Of a stretch of 43,972 bases of DNA, positions 31,033-39,929 are shown piece by piece (positions within the stretch are counted from its first letter, which is position 1; every line of letters starts with the position of its first letter). Position numbers and translations under genes: made by a program. Source of the stretch: Betaproteobacteria bacterium (GTDB taxonomy: Bacteria > Pseudomonadota > Gammaproteobacteria > Burkholderiales > SG8-39); NCBI GenBank assembly GCA_009693345.1, contig SHXL01000001.1, positions 1-43,972 of the forward strand. The letters are read 5' to 3'. The notes beneath the pieces are model-generated. The model ran no database searches, had not been told where the DNA came from, and saw only the letters and a list, made by a program, of their open reading frames with translations.

Positions 31033-32475
31033 GTGATCGAGCGGCTTACCTCCGACAGCCGGAGCGCGGCGCCCGGCGCCGCGTTCTTCGCCTGGCCGGG
31101 TGAAGCTACCGACGGCCGGCGCTACATCGCGCAGGCGATCGAGCACGGCAGCGCGGCGGTCGTCTGGGAGAGCGATGGCTTTGCCTGGGACGCCGGCTGG
31201 AAAGTGCCCAACGCCGGCCTCAAGGATCTCAAGCTGCAGGCGGGTTTTCTCGCGCATGAGTTTTACGGCCGGCCCTCCGATTCGATGTGGGTCTGCGGCG
31301 TCACCGGCACCAACGGCAAAACCTCGTGCTCCCATTGGCTGTCACATGCTTTGTCGATTCAAAAAACAAGAACGGGCGTGATCGGAACGCTGGGGAGCGG
31401 TTTTCCTTCTAATTTGAGTTCAATCAAAAACACGACTCCCGACGCGCTCGAAGTGCATCGCCTGCTCGCGGAATTCAAGTCCGCCGGCGCGATTGCCGTG
31501 GCGATGGAAGCGTCCTCGCACGGCCTCGACCAGGGGCGCGTCAACGGCGTCGCCTTCGACTGCGCGCTGTTCACCAATCTCACGCACGACCACCTCGACT
31601 ATCACGGCACGATGGCGGCGTATGGCGAGGCGAAGGCGCGGCTGATCGACACGCCCGCTCTGGAGAGCGCCGTTCTCAATCTGGACGATCCCTTCGGCCT
31701 GCGCCTTGCAGGGCGGGCCGCAGCCCGCGGCGTGCGCACGATCGGCTATGGTCTTGCGCACGCCACGGCAGCCCGGGACGCGGTGGACGATTTTGTCTTT
31801 GCGCACGACATCCGCATCGAGGGCGCAATCACACATGTCGCGCTCCAGTCGAGCTGGGGAGCGGCGGCCGCGACGATCAACCAGATCGGGCGCTTCAATG
31901 TCGCGAACGCCCTCGGCGTGCTGGGGTGCCTGCTGGCGCACGGCGTGGCGTTTCACGAAGCAGCGGCGCTCCTCGCAGCCTTGCCGCCGGTTCCCGGCCG
32001 CATGCAGAAAATTGCGGAACAGCCAGGGCGTCCGCTGGTGGTGGTCGATTACGCGCACACGCCCGATGCGCTGGACAAGGCGCTTATGGCGCTCAAGCCC
32101 GTCGCGCAGTCGCGCGGCGGCCGACTCGTCGCGGTGTTCGGGGCAGGCGGCGACCGGGATGCCGGCAAGCGGCCCTTGATGGGTGCCATCGTCTCCCGCC
32201 TCGCCGACCGCGTGGTGCTGACCTCCGACAACCCACGCGGCGAGGATCCGGCGGCGATACTGAGGGCGATACGCCGGGGCGTGTCCGGCGACTGCATCAC
32301 GGAACTCGACCGCGAAACGGCCATCGTGTCGGCCATCGAAGCCGCGGCTGCGGCGGACGTCGTGTTGATCGCCGGAAAAGGCCACGAGGAATACCAGGAG
32401 ATCGCGGGCGCGCGTCTGCCGTTCTCCGACGCCAGGGTTGCCGTTGCCGCGCTCGGCGGCTGGGGGCGTGGATGA
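31033..32475 (+). CDS. murE: UDP-MurNAc-L-Ala-D-Glu:meso-DAP ligase MurE
   Basis: Mur ligase that adds the third residue of the peptide stem. It has the ATP loop VTGTNGKTSC at residues 90-99, SSHGLDQGRVNGVAFD, TNLTHDHLDYHG, and AGKGHEEYQEI at the end. DNPR at residues 399-402 marks meso-diaminopimelate specificity. GTG 31033 is the first canonical start (480 residues), but family-like sequence (ENVLALLARQGA) continues upstream in frame to an ATT at 30994, which has AAGGAG 8 bases before it and overlaps the ftsI stop by one base. The true start may therefore be 30994. Overlaps murF by 4 bases. Confidence 0.94.
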   Translation: MIERLTSDSRSAAPGAAFFAWPGEATDGRRYIAQAIEHGSAAVVWESDGFAWDAGWKVPNAGLKDLKLQAGFLAHEFYGRPSDSMWVCGVTGTNGKTSCSHWLSHALSIQKTRTGVIGTLGSGFPSNLSSIKNTTPDALEVHRLLAEFKSAGAIAVAMEASSHGLDQGRVNGVAFDCALFTNLTHDHLDYHGTMAAYGEAKARLIDTPALESAVLNLDDPFGLRLAGRAAARGVRTIGYGLAHATAARDAVDDFVFAHDIRIEGAITHVALQSSWGAAAATINQIGRFNVANALGVLGCLLAHGVAFHEAAALLAALPPVPGRMQKIAEQPGRPLVVVDYAHTPDALDKALMALKPVAQSRGGRLVAVFGAGGDRDAGKRPLMGAIVSRLADRVVLTSDNPRGEDPAAILRAIRRGVSGDCITELDRETAIVSAIEAAAAADVVLIAGKGHEEYQEIAGARLPFSDARVAVAALGGWGRG

Positions 32476-33851
32476 TGAGCCTCGCCGAAGCCGCCGGCGC
32501 GATGGGTGCCCGCCTCGCGAACGACGGCGCAGGCGCCTGCGATGAGCTTCGCTTGCGCGGCGTTTCCACCGACACGCGCTCGATCGGCAAGGACCAGTTG
32601 TTCGTCGCTATCCGCGGCGAGCACTACGACGGCCATGATTTCCTCGCGATGGCGCAGGAGCGCGGCGCGGTGGCGGCGCTGGTGGATGAAAGCTACGTCG
32701 GCAAAGCGCCTCTTCCTCTACTGGTGGCAGACGACACGCGGCGCGCACTCGGGCGCCTGGGCAGGAACTGGCGCCTGCGTTTCGCGCCGGTGGTGATCGC
32801 GATCGCGGGCTCGAACGGCAAGACCACCACCAAGGAAATGCTCGCTTCGATCCTGCGCCGCCACGCCGGCGAGGGCGGCGCGCTCGCCACACGCGGCAAT
32901 CTCAACACCGACATCGGCGTGCCGCTGACGCTGCTCGAGCTGCGCGCCAGCCATCGCTACTGCGCGATCGAGCTTGGCATGAACCACCCGGGCGAAATCG
33001 CGCAACTTGCGGATATCGCGCGGCCCACCGTCGCCCTGGTCAACAACGCGCAGCGCGAGCACCTCGAATTCATGCAATCCGTCGAGGCGGTGGCGGCCGA
33101 GAACGCGAGCGTATTCGATGCGCTGCCGGACGACGGCATCGCGGTGCTGAATGCCGAGGATGCGATGGCCGGCGTGTTCAGGGAGAAAGCCGGCAGGCGC
33201 AGGCGCATCGAGTTCGGCATCACGGCGGGCGAGGTCACGTGCCGCTATGTGCTGAAGGCGCTTGCAAGTGAAATCGTCCTGAATACACCCTCGGGCAAGG
33301 CGCGGGTGACCCTGGCGATCCCCGGGCTGCACAACGTGCGCAATGCGCTCGCCGCCGCGGCCAGCTCGCATGCCGCCGGCATTCCGGCCGATGTCATCGG
33401 CGCCGGACTCGCCGCATTCCAGCCCTACGCCGGCCGGCTGCAGGTGAAGAAGACCTCTGCCGGGGCGACTTTGCTCGACGACAGCTACAACGCCAATCCG
33501 GATTCGGTGCGCGCCGCCATCGACGTGCTTGCTTCCTGTCAGGGCCCGACGGCGCTGGTGCTGGGCGACATGGGCGAGGTAGGCGAGCAGGGCCCCGAAT
33601 TCCACGCCGAAATGGGACGCTACGCCAGGGAACGGGGGGTATCGGTCCTGCTGGCGCTCGGTACCGCCACGCCCGCGGCGGTGAAGGCGTTCGGCGACGG
33701 CGGCCGGCATTTCGACGAAATCGAAAAACTTGTCGCTGCAACAAAGGGCGTCACCACGATTCTCGTCAAGGGCTCGCGCTTCATGAAGATGGAGCGGGTC
33801 GTGGCGGTCCTGGCGGGTGAAATGCGCGGCCCGACAGAGGCGACCCACTGA
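32472..33851 (+). CDS. murF: UDP-MurNAc-tripeptide:D-Ala-D-Ala ligase MurF
   Basis: A 459-residue ligase that adds D-Ala-D-Ala to UDP-MurNAc-tripeptide. It has VSTDTRSIGKDQLFVAIRGE in the N-terminal domain, the ATP loop IAGSNGKTTTKEML at about 111-124, RGNLNTDIGVPLTLL, ELGMNHPGEI and the C-terminal DDSYNANPDS. ATG 32472 overlaps the murE stop (ATGA); ATG 32475 is also in frame. Its product goes to MraY, encoded next with a one-base overlap (TGATG). Confidence 0.96.
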   Translation: MMSLAEAAGAMGARLANDGAGACDELRLRGVSTDTRSIGKDQLFVAIRGEHYDGHDFLAMAQERGAVAALVDESYVGKAPLPLLVADDTRRALGRLGRNWRLRFAPVVIAIAGSNGKTTTKEMLASILRRHAGEGGALATRGNLNTDIGVPLTLLELRASHRYCAIELGMNHPGEIAQLADIARPTVALVNNAQREHLEFMQSVEAVAAENASVFDALPDDGIAVLNAEDAMAGVFREKAGRRRRIEFGITAGEVTCRYVLKALASEIVLNTPSGKARVTLAIPGLHNVRNALAAAASSHAAGIPADVIGAGLAAFQPYAGRLQVKKTSAGATLLDDSYNANPDSVRAAIDVLASCQGPTALVLGDMGEVGEQGPEFHAEMGRYARERGVSVLLALGTATPAAVKAFGDGGRHFDEIEKLVAATKGVTTILVKGSRFMKMERVVAVLAGEMRGPTEATH

Positions 33852-34942
33852 TGCTGCTCGAACTTGCCCAATGGCTCGCCAAGGATGTGCGCCTTTTCAA
33901 CGTTTTCAATTACCTCACGCTGCGCGCGGTACTGGCCTGCCTCACCGCGCTGGCGATCTCGCTGATCCTCGGACCCTACGTGATCCGCAAGCTCACTGCC
34001 TACAAGATCGGCCAAGCGGTGCGCGACGACGGGCCCAAGTCGCACCTCACGAAGGCGGGCACGCCCACCATGGGCGGGGCGCTGATCCTGCTGTCGATCG
34101 CCATCACCACGCTGCTGTGGGGCGACCTGGGCAACCGCTTCATCTGGGTGGTGCTGCTGGTGACGATCGCCTTCGGCGCCATCGGCTGGATCGACGACTA
34201 CCGCAAGGTCGTGCACCGCGACCCCAGGGGACTGTCGGCGCGGGTGAAGCTCTTCTGGCAGTCGCTGTTCGGGCTGGCCGCGGCCTGCTATCTCGGCTGG
34301 CTCGCGCAGAGCACCCCGTCGTTGAACACCCTGATCGTGCCGTTCTTCAAGTTCGTCGCCTATCCGCTGGGCGCGATCGGCTTCGTCGTGCTCAGCTACT
34401 TTGTCATCGTCGGCACCTCGAACGCGGTGAACCTGACCGACGGGCTGGATGGCCTGGCGATCATGCCGACCGTCATGGTGGGCGGCGCGCTCGGCATCTT
34501 TGCCTACGTCGCGGGCAACGCGGTGTTCTCCAAGTACCTGGGCGTGCCTTACGTCGCCGGCGCGGGCGAGCTGGCGGTGTTTTGCGGCGCGCTGGTCGGC
34601 GCGGGCCTGGGCTTCCTCTGGTTCAACGCCTATCCGGCGGAAGTGTTCATGGGCGATGTCGGCGCGCTGGCGCTGGGCGCCGCGCTGGGCACCATCGCCG
34701 TGATCGTGCGGCAGGAAATCGTGCTCTTCATCATGGGGGGAGTGTTCGTCGCCGAGACGCTGTCGGTGATGATCCAGGTGCTGTATTTCAAGGCCACCGG
34801 CGGCAAGCGCATCTTCCGCATGGCGCCTCTGCACCACCATTACGAACTCGAGGGATGGAAGGAATCCCAGGTGGTGGTGCGCTTCTGGATCATCACCATG
34901 ATGCTGGTGCTGTTCGGCCTCTCGACGCTCAAGCTCAGATGA
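33851..34942 (+). CDS. mraY: Phospho-MurNAc-pentapeptide transferase MraY
   Basis: A 363-residue integral membrane enzyme with about ten spans that moves phospho-MurNAc-pentapeptide to undecaprenyl phosphate, making lipid I. Landmarks are Asp115-Asp116 in WIDDYRK, NLTDGLDGLA at about 194-203, and the HHHYELEGW loop with the three histidines. The N-terminal FNVFNYLTLRAVLACLTAL and DDGPKSHLTKAGTPTMGG are highly typical. ATG 33851 overlaps the murF stop by one base; the end overlaps murD by 4. Confidence 0.97.
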   Translation: MLLELAQWLAKDVRLFNVFNYLTLRAVLACLTALAISLILGPYVIRKLTAYKIGQAVRDDGPKSHLTKAGTPTMGGALILLSIAITTLLWGDLGNRFIWVVLLVTIAFGAIGWIDDYRKVVHRDPRGLSARVKLFWQSLFGLAAACYLGWLAQSTPSLNTLIVPFFKFVAYPLGAIGFVVLSYFVIVGTSNAVNLTDGLDGLAIMPTVMVGGALGIFAYVAGNAVFSKYLGVPYVAGAGELAVFCGALVGAGLGFLWFNAYPAEVFMGDVGALALGAALGTIAVIVRQEIVLFIMGGVFVAETLSVMIQVLYFKATGGKRIFRMAPLHHHYELEGWKESQVVVRFWIITMMLVLFGLSTLKLR

Positions 34943-36318
34943 TGCGCGAACCGGCCTTCTCGCTCCTTCGAAAACCAGTTTCTTTTTCATTAAAAGGAAA
35001 AAGAGTCCTGGTCCTTGGCTTGGGCGACACCGGGCTGTCGGTGGCGAACTGGGTCGGGAGCGAAGGCGGCATCGTGCGCGCCGCCGACACGCGTGCTGAG
35101 CCGCCGCGGAAGAAGGATTTTTCCGGAGAACTGCATGCCGGGAAGTTCACCGCTTCGCTGCTGAAGGACATCGACCTGGTCTGCATCAGCCCCGGCCTTT
35201 CGCTCCAGGAGGAAGTGATCCAGGCCGCGCTCGCGAAAAACATTCCGGTCGTCGGCGACATCGAGTTGTTCGCATGGGCTGCTGGCAGGGAAACTGCGGC
35301 AATGGTTCTCGCGGTGACGGGTACCAACGGCAAAAGCACCGTGACGGCACTGACCGGGCACCTGCTGCGCTCGGCCGGCGTCGACTGCGAAGTCGCGGGA
35401 AACATTTCCCCGCCGGCGCTGGATGCGTTTCTGAAAAGGAAAAATCCGCCTGCCGCATGGGTGCTGGAACTTTCCAGCTACCAGCTCGAGACGACGTGGT
35501 CGCTCGCGCCGGTCGCGGCCGCGATGCTGAACCTGTCGGAAGACCATCTCGACCGCTACGCCGGGCTCGCCGAGTATGCCGAAGCCAAGGCGCGCATCTT
35601 CGTGGGCGAGGGTGCGCAGGTGCTCAATCGCTGCGACTCGGTCTCGATGGCGCTCGCGTTGCCAAGTCGAACGCAAATCACATTCGGGCTGGATGCACCG
35701 TCGATGCCCGAGGATTTTGGCATCGACGGCATTTACCTCGCGCGTGGCACGGAGCGCATCCTCCCCGTCGCCGAACTGCCGCTTGCGGGCGCACACAACG
35801 TTTCCAATGCGCTCGCGGCGTGCGCGCTTGCCTGCCTCGCCGGCGTGCCACTTTCCGCGCTCGCTAGGGGCCTGCGCAGTTTCCACGGCCTGCCGCACCG
35901 CATGCAGCGCGTTGCGCTGCGCGGCGGCGTCGAATGGCTGGACGACTCGAAGGGCACCAATGTCGGCGCCACGGCGGCCGCGCTGATCGGCTTGTCGAAA
36001 AAGGCCGTGCTGATTCTTGGCGGTGAGGGCAAGGGGCAGAAATTCGCACCGCTCGCGCCGGCGATCCGCGCACACGCGAAGCATGTGCTCCTCATCGGCC
36101 GGGACGCCGCGTTGATCGAGATGGCAATCGCCGCCAGCGGCGTGCCTTTGGAACGGATTGCATCAATGGAAGAAGCAGTGGCTCGTGCGGCGCAAATCGC
36201 CGCGCCGCACGACGCCGTGCTGCTCTCGCCGGCCTGCGCGAGCTTCGACATGTTCCGCGACTACAGGCACCGCGGCGATGTATTTGCAGCGGCTGTGAAA
36301 GCACTTGGCCATGAATAG
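34939..36318 (+). CDS. murD: UDP-MurNAc-L-alanine:D-glutamate ligase MurD
   Basis: A 459-residue Mur ligase that adds D-glutamate, the second stem residue. It has the N-terminal UDP-binding VLVLGLGDTGLSVANW, SPGLSLQEE, ATP loop VTGTNGKSTVTAL at 126-138, ELSSYQLETTW, LNLSEDHLDRY and DDSKGTNVGATAAAL near the C-terminal domain boundary. Start ATG 34939 overlaps mraY (ATGA); ATG 34942 is also possible. The N-terminus carries about 18 extra residues before the Rossmann strand. Its 3' end overlaps ftsW by 8 bases. Confidence 0.95.
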   Translation: MMREPAFSLLRKPVSFSLKGKRVLVLGLGDTGLSVANWVGSEGGIVRAADTRAEPPRKKDFSGELHAGKFTASLLKDIDLVCISPGLSLQEEVIQAALAKNIPVVGDIELFAWAAGRETAAMVLAVTGTNGKSTVTALTGHLLRSAGVDCEVAGNISPPALDAFLKRKNPPAAWVLELSSYQLETTWSLAPVAAAMLNLSEDHLDRYAGLAEYAEAKARIFVGEGAQVLNRCDSVSMALALPSRTQITFGLDAPSMPEDFGIDGIYLARGTERILPVAELPLAGAHNVSNALAACALACLAGVPLSALARGLRSFHGLPHRMQRVALRGGVEWLDDSKGTNVGATAAALIGLSKKAVLILGGEGKGQKFAPLAPAIRAHAKHVLLIGRDAALIEMAIAASGVPLERIASMEEAVARAAQIAAPHDAVLLSPACASFDMFRDYRHRGDVFAAAVKALGHE

Positions 36319-37471
36319 TCTTGTTTTTGCACAAGACAAAACAGCGACGGAGTATGACCGCTCGCTTGCCTGGGCGGCGCTGCTGCTGGTCTCGCTCGGG
36401 CTGGTGATGGTGTATTCGTCGTCGATCGCGACCGCGGAAGCAGGCCGGCACTCGGCAAACAATCCCGCCTACTTCCTCCTGCGCCACAGCCTGTTTCTCG
36501 CGCTCGCGCTGAGCGCCGCGACCGCGGTATTCCTCGTGCCGGTGCGCATCTGGCAGAAAGCCGTGCCATGGTTCTTCGCCGCCTGCGTCGTGCTGCTCGT
36601 GCTGGTGCTGATTCCCGGCATCGGGCGCGAAGTGAACGGCGCTCGGCGCTGGCTCAATCTGGGCGTGGCCAACATGCAGCCCTCCGAACTGATGAAGCTT
36701 GCGGTGGTGCTCTATTCCGCCGACTACACCGTGCGCAAGCACGCGGTGCTGAAGAACTTCCGCAGGGGGCTGCTGCCGATGCTGGCGGTAATGCTGGTCG
36801 TCGCGTGGCTCCTGCTGCGCGAGCCCGACTTCGGCGCCTTCGTGGTGGTCGCGGTGACCGCGTTCGGCATCCTGTTCCTCGGCGGCATGAGCGGCCGGCA
36901 CTTCAGCGCGCTGCTGGGAATGCTCACCGCGGGCTTCGTGCTGCTGGTGCTGTCGTCGCCCTATCGCATGCAGCGCATCCTCGGTTTCATGGATCCCTGG
37001 TCGGACGCCTACGGCAAGGGCTACCAGCTGTCGCACGCGTTGATCGCATTCGGCCGCGGCGAATGGCTGGGGGTCGGCCTGGGCGCGAGCGTCGAGAAGC
37101 TGCACTACCTGCCGGAGGCGCACACCGACTTCCTGCTCGCGGTGGTCGGCGAGGAACTGGGGCTCGCGGGCGTCGCCGCGGTGATCGCGCTCTTCGTCTG
37201 GATCGTCCTGCGGGCCTTCTTCATCGGCCGCCAGGCGGTGCTGCGCGAGCGCTACTTTCCCGCGCTCGTGGCGCAGGGCATCGGCATCTGGATCGGCTTT
37301 CAGGCGCTCATCAACATGGGCGTCAACATGGGCCTGCTGCCGACCAAGGGCCTGACGCTGCCGCTGATGAGCTTCGGCGGCTCTGGGCTGATCGTGAATT
37401 GCGTGGCGATCGCATTCCTGATCCGCATCGATTGGGAAAATCGCCAACTCGCCCGAGGATTGAATGCGTGA
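36311..37471 (+). CDS. ftsW: SEDS peptidoglycan polymerase FtsW
   Basis: A 386-residue integral membrane glycosyltransferase of the SEDS family with about ten spans, partner of FtsI in septal wall synthesis. Typical blocks are SLGLVMVYSSS, GREVNGARRWLNLG, NMQPSELMKLAVV, LLREPDFGAFVVV, GYQLSHALIAFGRGEWLGVGLG (in part), LPEAHTDFLLAVVGEELG and the ending TLPLMSFGGSGLI. ATG 36311 lies inside the end of murD; TTG 36305 is in frame but unneeded. Translation is probably coupled to murD, as no strong ribosome site is visible. Confidence 0.95.
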   Translation: MNSLVFAQDKTATEYDRSLAWAALLLVSLGLVMVYSSSIATAEAGRHSANNPAYFLLRHSLFLALALSAATAVFLVPVRIWQKAVPWFFAACVVLLVLVLIPGIGREVNGARRWLNLGVANMQPSELMKLAVVLYSADYTVRKHAVLKNFRRGLLPMLAVMLVVAWLLLREPDFGAFVVVAVTAFGILFLGGMSGRHFSALLGMLTAGFVLLVLSSPYRMQRILGFMDPWSDAYGKGYQLSHALIAFGRGEWLGVGLGASVEKLHYLPEAHTDFLLAVVGEELGLAGVAAVIALFVWIVLRAFFIGRQAVLRERYFPALVAQGIGIWIGFQALINMGVNMGLLPTKGLTLPLMSFGGSGLIVNCVAIAFLIRIDWENRQLARGLNA

Positions 37472-38529
37472 GTAAGACGATCCTCATCATGGCAGGGGGC
37501 ACCGGCGGGCATGTCTTCCCTGGCCTCGCGGTCGCAGATGAAATGCGCGGCCGCGGCTGGAACGTCGTCTGGATGGGCGCGCGCAGCGGCATCGAGGCGC
37601 GCCTGGTTCCCGCGCGCGGCTATCCCGTGGAGTGGATCCGTGCGACGGCGCTGCGCGGCAAGGGGCTTGCGGCAAAGCTGCTGCTGCCGTTCAACCTGCT
37701 GATCGGCTTCTGGCAGAGCGCACGGGCGATCTTCCGCATCCGGCCCGATGTCGTCCTCGGCATGGGCGGCTACGTCGCGTTTCCCGGCGGCATGATGGCG
37801 TCGCTCTTCGCCCGGCCGTTCGCGGTGCACGAACAGAACGCGATCGCCGGTCTCACCAACCGCGTGCTCGCCGGCGTCGCCGACAAATCGCTGGCCGCGT
37901 TTCCTCACGCGCTGAAGAACGCGGAATGGACCGGCAATCCGGTGCGCGCGGAAATCGCCGCGATCGCGCAACCCGCCGAGCGCTATGCAAACCGCAGCGG
38001 GCCGTTGCGCCTGCTGGTGGTCGGCGGCAGCCTGGGCGCACAGGCGCTGAACGAGATCGTGCCAGAGGCGCTTGGGATGATGGCTGCTCCGGGGAGGCCT
38101 GCAGTAACGCATCAGGCAGGCGAAAAGCATCTCGAGTCCCTTCGTTTGAACTATTCGAACGCGAAGGTCGAAGGCGAGCTCGTTGCCTTCATCGATGACA
38201 TGGCGCAGCGCTACGCCGAGGCCGATCTTGTTATCTGCCGCGCTGGTGCGATGACCATCGCGGAACTCTCCGCGGGCGGCATGGCCAGCGTGCTGGTGCC
38301 TTTCCCGCATGCGGTGGATGACCACCAGAGCGCCAATGCGCGCTTCCTGTCCGGGCAGGGGGCGGCGATCCTCCTTCCGCAGGAAAAGCTCACGCCGAAA
38401 AGCCTCGCCGATCTCATCCGCTCGCTCGATCGCAAGGCCCTTCTGGTGATGGCCGAGAAGGCGAGAGTGCTGGGAAAACCCGGGGCCGCGCGCGCCGTCG
38501 CCGACCGGTGCGTGGAGCTCGCCGCATGA
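37468..38529 (+). CDS. murG: UDP-GlcNAc:lipid I GlcNAc transferase MurG
   Basis: A 353-residue GT28 glycosyltransferase acting at the cytoplasmic face of the membrane to make lipid II. It has the N-terminal loop AGGTGGHVFPGLAVA at residues 9-23, GMGGYVAFPGG, VHEQNAIAGLTNR, the donor-site VVGGSLGAQALNE, and CRAGAMTIAEL with PFPHAVDDHQSANA for UDP-GlcNAc binding. GTG 37468 overlaps the ftsW stop (GTGA). The stop overlaps murC (ATGA). Confidence 0.96.
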   Translation: MSKTILIMAGGTGGHVFPGLAVADEMRGRGWNVVWMGARSGIEARLVPARGYPVEWIRATALRGKGLAAKLLLPFNLLIGFWQSARAIFRIRPDVVLGMGGYVAFPGGMMASLFARPFAVHEQNAIAGLTNRVLAGVADKSLAAFPHALKNAEWTGNPVRAEIAAIAQPAERYANRSGPLRLLVVGGSLGAQALNEIVPEALGMMAAPGRPAVTHQAGEKHLESLRLNYSNAKVEGELVAFIDDMAQRYAEADLVICRAGAMTIAELSAGGMASVLVPFPHAVDDHQSANARFLSGQGAAILLPQEKLTPKSLADLIRSLDRKALLVMAEKARVLGKPGAARAVADRCVELAA

Positions 38530-39929
38530 AGCACAAGCTCAGGCGCATCCATTTCGTCGGCATCGGCGGTTCGGGCATGAGCGGTATCGCCGAAGTCCTG
38601 GTGAACCTCGGATTCGAGGTGAGCGGCTCCGACCTCGCGGAAAATTCCGCGACGCGCCGCCTGGCGAACCTCGGCGCAAAGATCGTCTTGAAGCACGACA
38701 AGGGCAACATCGAGGGCGCCGATGCCGTGGTGGTATCCACCGCGGTAAAAGGCGACAACCCCGAAGTGGCCGCCGCGCGCGCCCGGCGCATACCCGTGGT
38801 GCCGCGCGCGCTGATGCTCGCCGAACTGATGCGCTTGAAGCAGGGCATCGCGATCGCGGGCACCCACGGCAAGACCACCACCACCAGCCTGGTGGCAAGC
38901 GTGCTCGCAGAGGGCGGCATGGACCCGACTTTCGTGATCGGCGGCAGGCTGAACGCCGCCGGGTCGAATGCGCGCCTGGGCGCGGGCGATTTCATCGTCG
39001 TCGAGGCCGACGAGTCGGACGCGAGCTTTCTGCACCTGCAGCCGGTGCTCGCGGTGGTCACCAACATCGACGCCGACCACATGGAAACCTACCAGCACGA
39101 CTTCGCCCGGCTGAAGCAGGCGTTCGTGCAGTTCCTGCAAAACCTGCCCTTCTACGGCAGCGCGGTGCTGTGCATGGACGATCCTCATGTGCGGGAGATC
39201 CTGCCCTTCGTCTCCAAGCCCGCGGTGACCTACGGCACCGGGGCCGAAGCGATGGTGCGCGCCGAGGGCATCGAGCATGCCGCCGGGCGGATGCGATTCC
39301 GGGTGGCGCGCGCCGACGTGCGACAACCAGGCGCGCAGCCGATGGAGGTCACGCTCAACCTGCCCGGCCACCACAACGTGCTCAATTCGCTCGCGGCGAT
39401 TGCGATCGGCCTGGAGATCGGCATCCCGGAACCGTCGATCCTGAAAGCGCTTGCCGAATTCAGGGGCGTGGGTCGGCGCTTCCAGCGCTGCGGCGAGATC
39501 GCGCTGGATGCGGCCAATCCCGCCGGCGGGCGCTTCACCCTGGTGGACGACTATGGCCACCACCCGGCGGAGATGGCGGCGACGATCGCGGCCGCGCGCG
39601 GCGCATTTCCCGGCAGGCGGCTGGTGCTGGCATTCCAGCCGCACCGCTACAGCCGGACGCGGGACCTGTTCGAGGACTTCGTGGCAGTGCTGTCCACCGC
39701 CGATGCGCTGGTCCTGACCGAGGTGTACGCAGCGGGCGAGCCGGCGATCGCGGCTGCCGACGGAAACACTCTGGCGCGCGCGGTGCGTGCCGTGGGCAAG
39801 ACCAAACCCGTGTTCGTACAGGACATCGGCCGCATGGCGGACGGAATCCGCGGCGTGGCGCGCGATGGCGACGTCGTGCTGACGATGGGCGCGGGTTCAA
39901 TCGGTAACGTGGCGGCTCAACTGTCGTGA
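38526..39929 (+). CDS. murC: UDP-MurNAc:L-alanine ligase MurC
   Basis: A 467-residue Mur ligase that adds L-alanine to UDP-MurNAc, the first stem residue. It has the glycine-rich IHFVGIGGSGMSGIAEVL at residues 8-25, GSDLAENSATRRL, ATP loop AGTHGKTTTTSL at 111-122, VVEADESDASFL, TNIDADHMETYQ, GVGRRFQRCGE and DDYGHHPAE. ATG 38526 overlaps murG; an upstream in-frame GTG at 38508 lies inside murG and is not needed. The stop overlaps murB (GTGA). Confidence 0.97.
   Translation: MKHKLRRIHFVGIGGSGMSGIAEVLVNLGFEVSGSDLAENSATRRLANLGAKIVLKHDKGNIEGADAVVVSTAVKGDNPEVAAARARRIPVVPRALMLAELMRLKQGIAIAGTHGKTTTTSLVASVLAEGGMDPTFVIGGRLNAAGSNARLGAGDFIVVEADESDASFLHLQPVLAVVTNIDADHMETYQHDFARLKQAFVQFLQNLPFYGSAVLCMDDPHVREILPFVSKPAVTYGTGAEAMVRAEGIEHAAGRMRFRVARADVRQPGAQPMEVTLNLPGHHNVLNSLAAIAIGLEIGIPEPSILKALAEFRGVGRRFQRCGEIALDAANPAGGRFTLVDDYGHHPAEMAATIAAARGAFPGRRLVLAFQPHRYSRTRDLFEDFVAVLSTADALVLTEVYAAGEPAIAAADGNTLARAVRAVGKTKPVFVQDIGRMADGIRGVARDGDVVLTMGAGSIGNVAAQLS

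Noticed and set aside
33620..34990. 456-codon minus-strand frame opposite mraY
   Set aside because: Antisense shadow; His/Asp/Arg-rich composition without domains, against a universally conserved gene.
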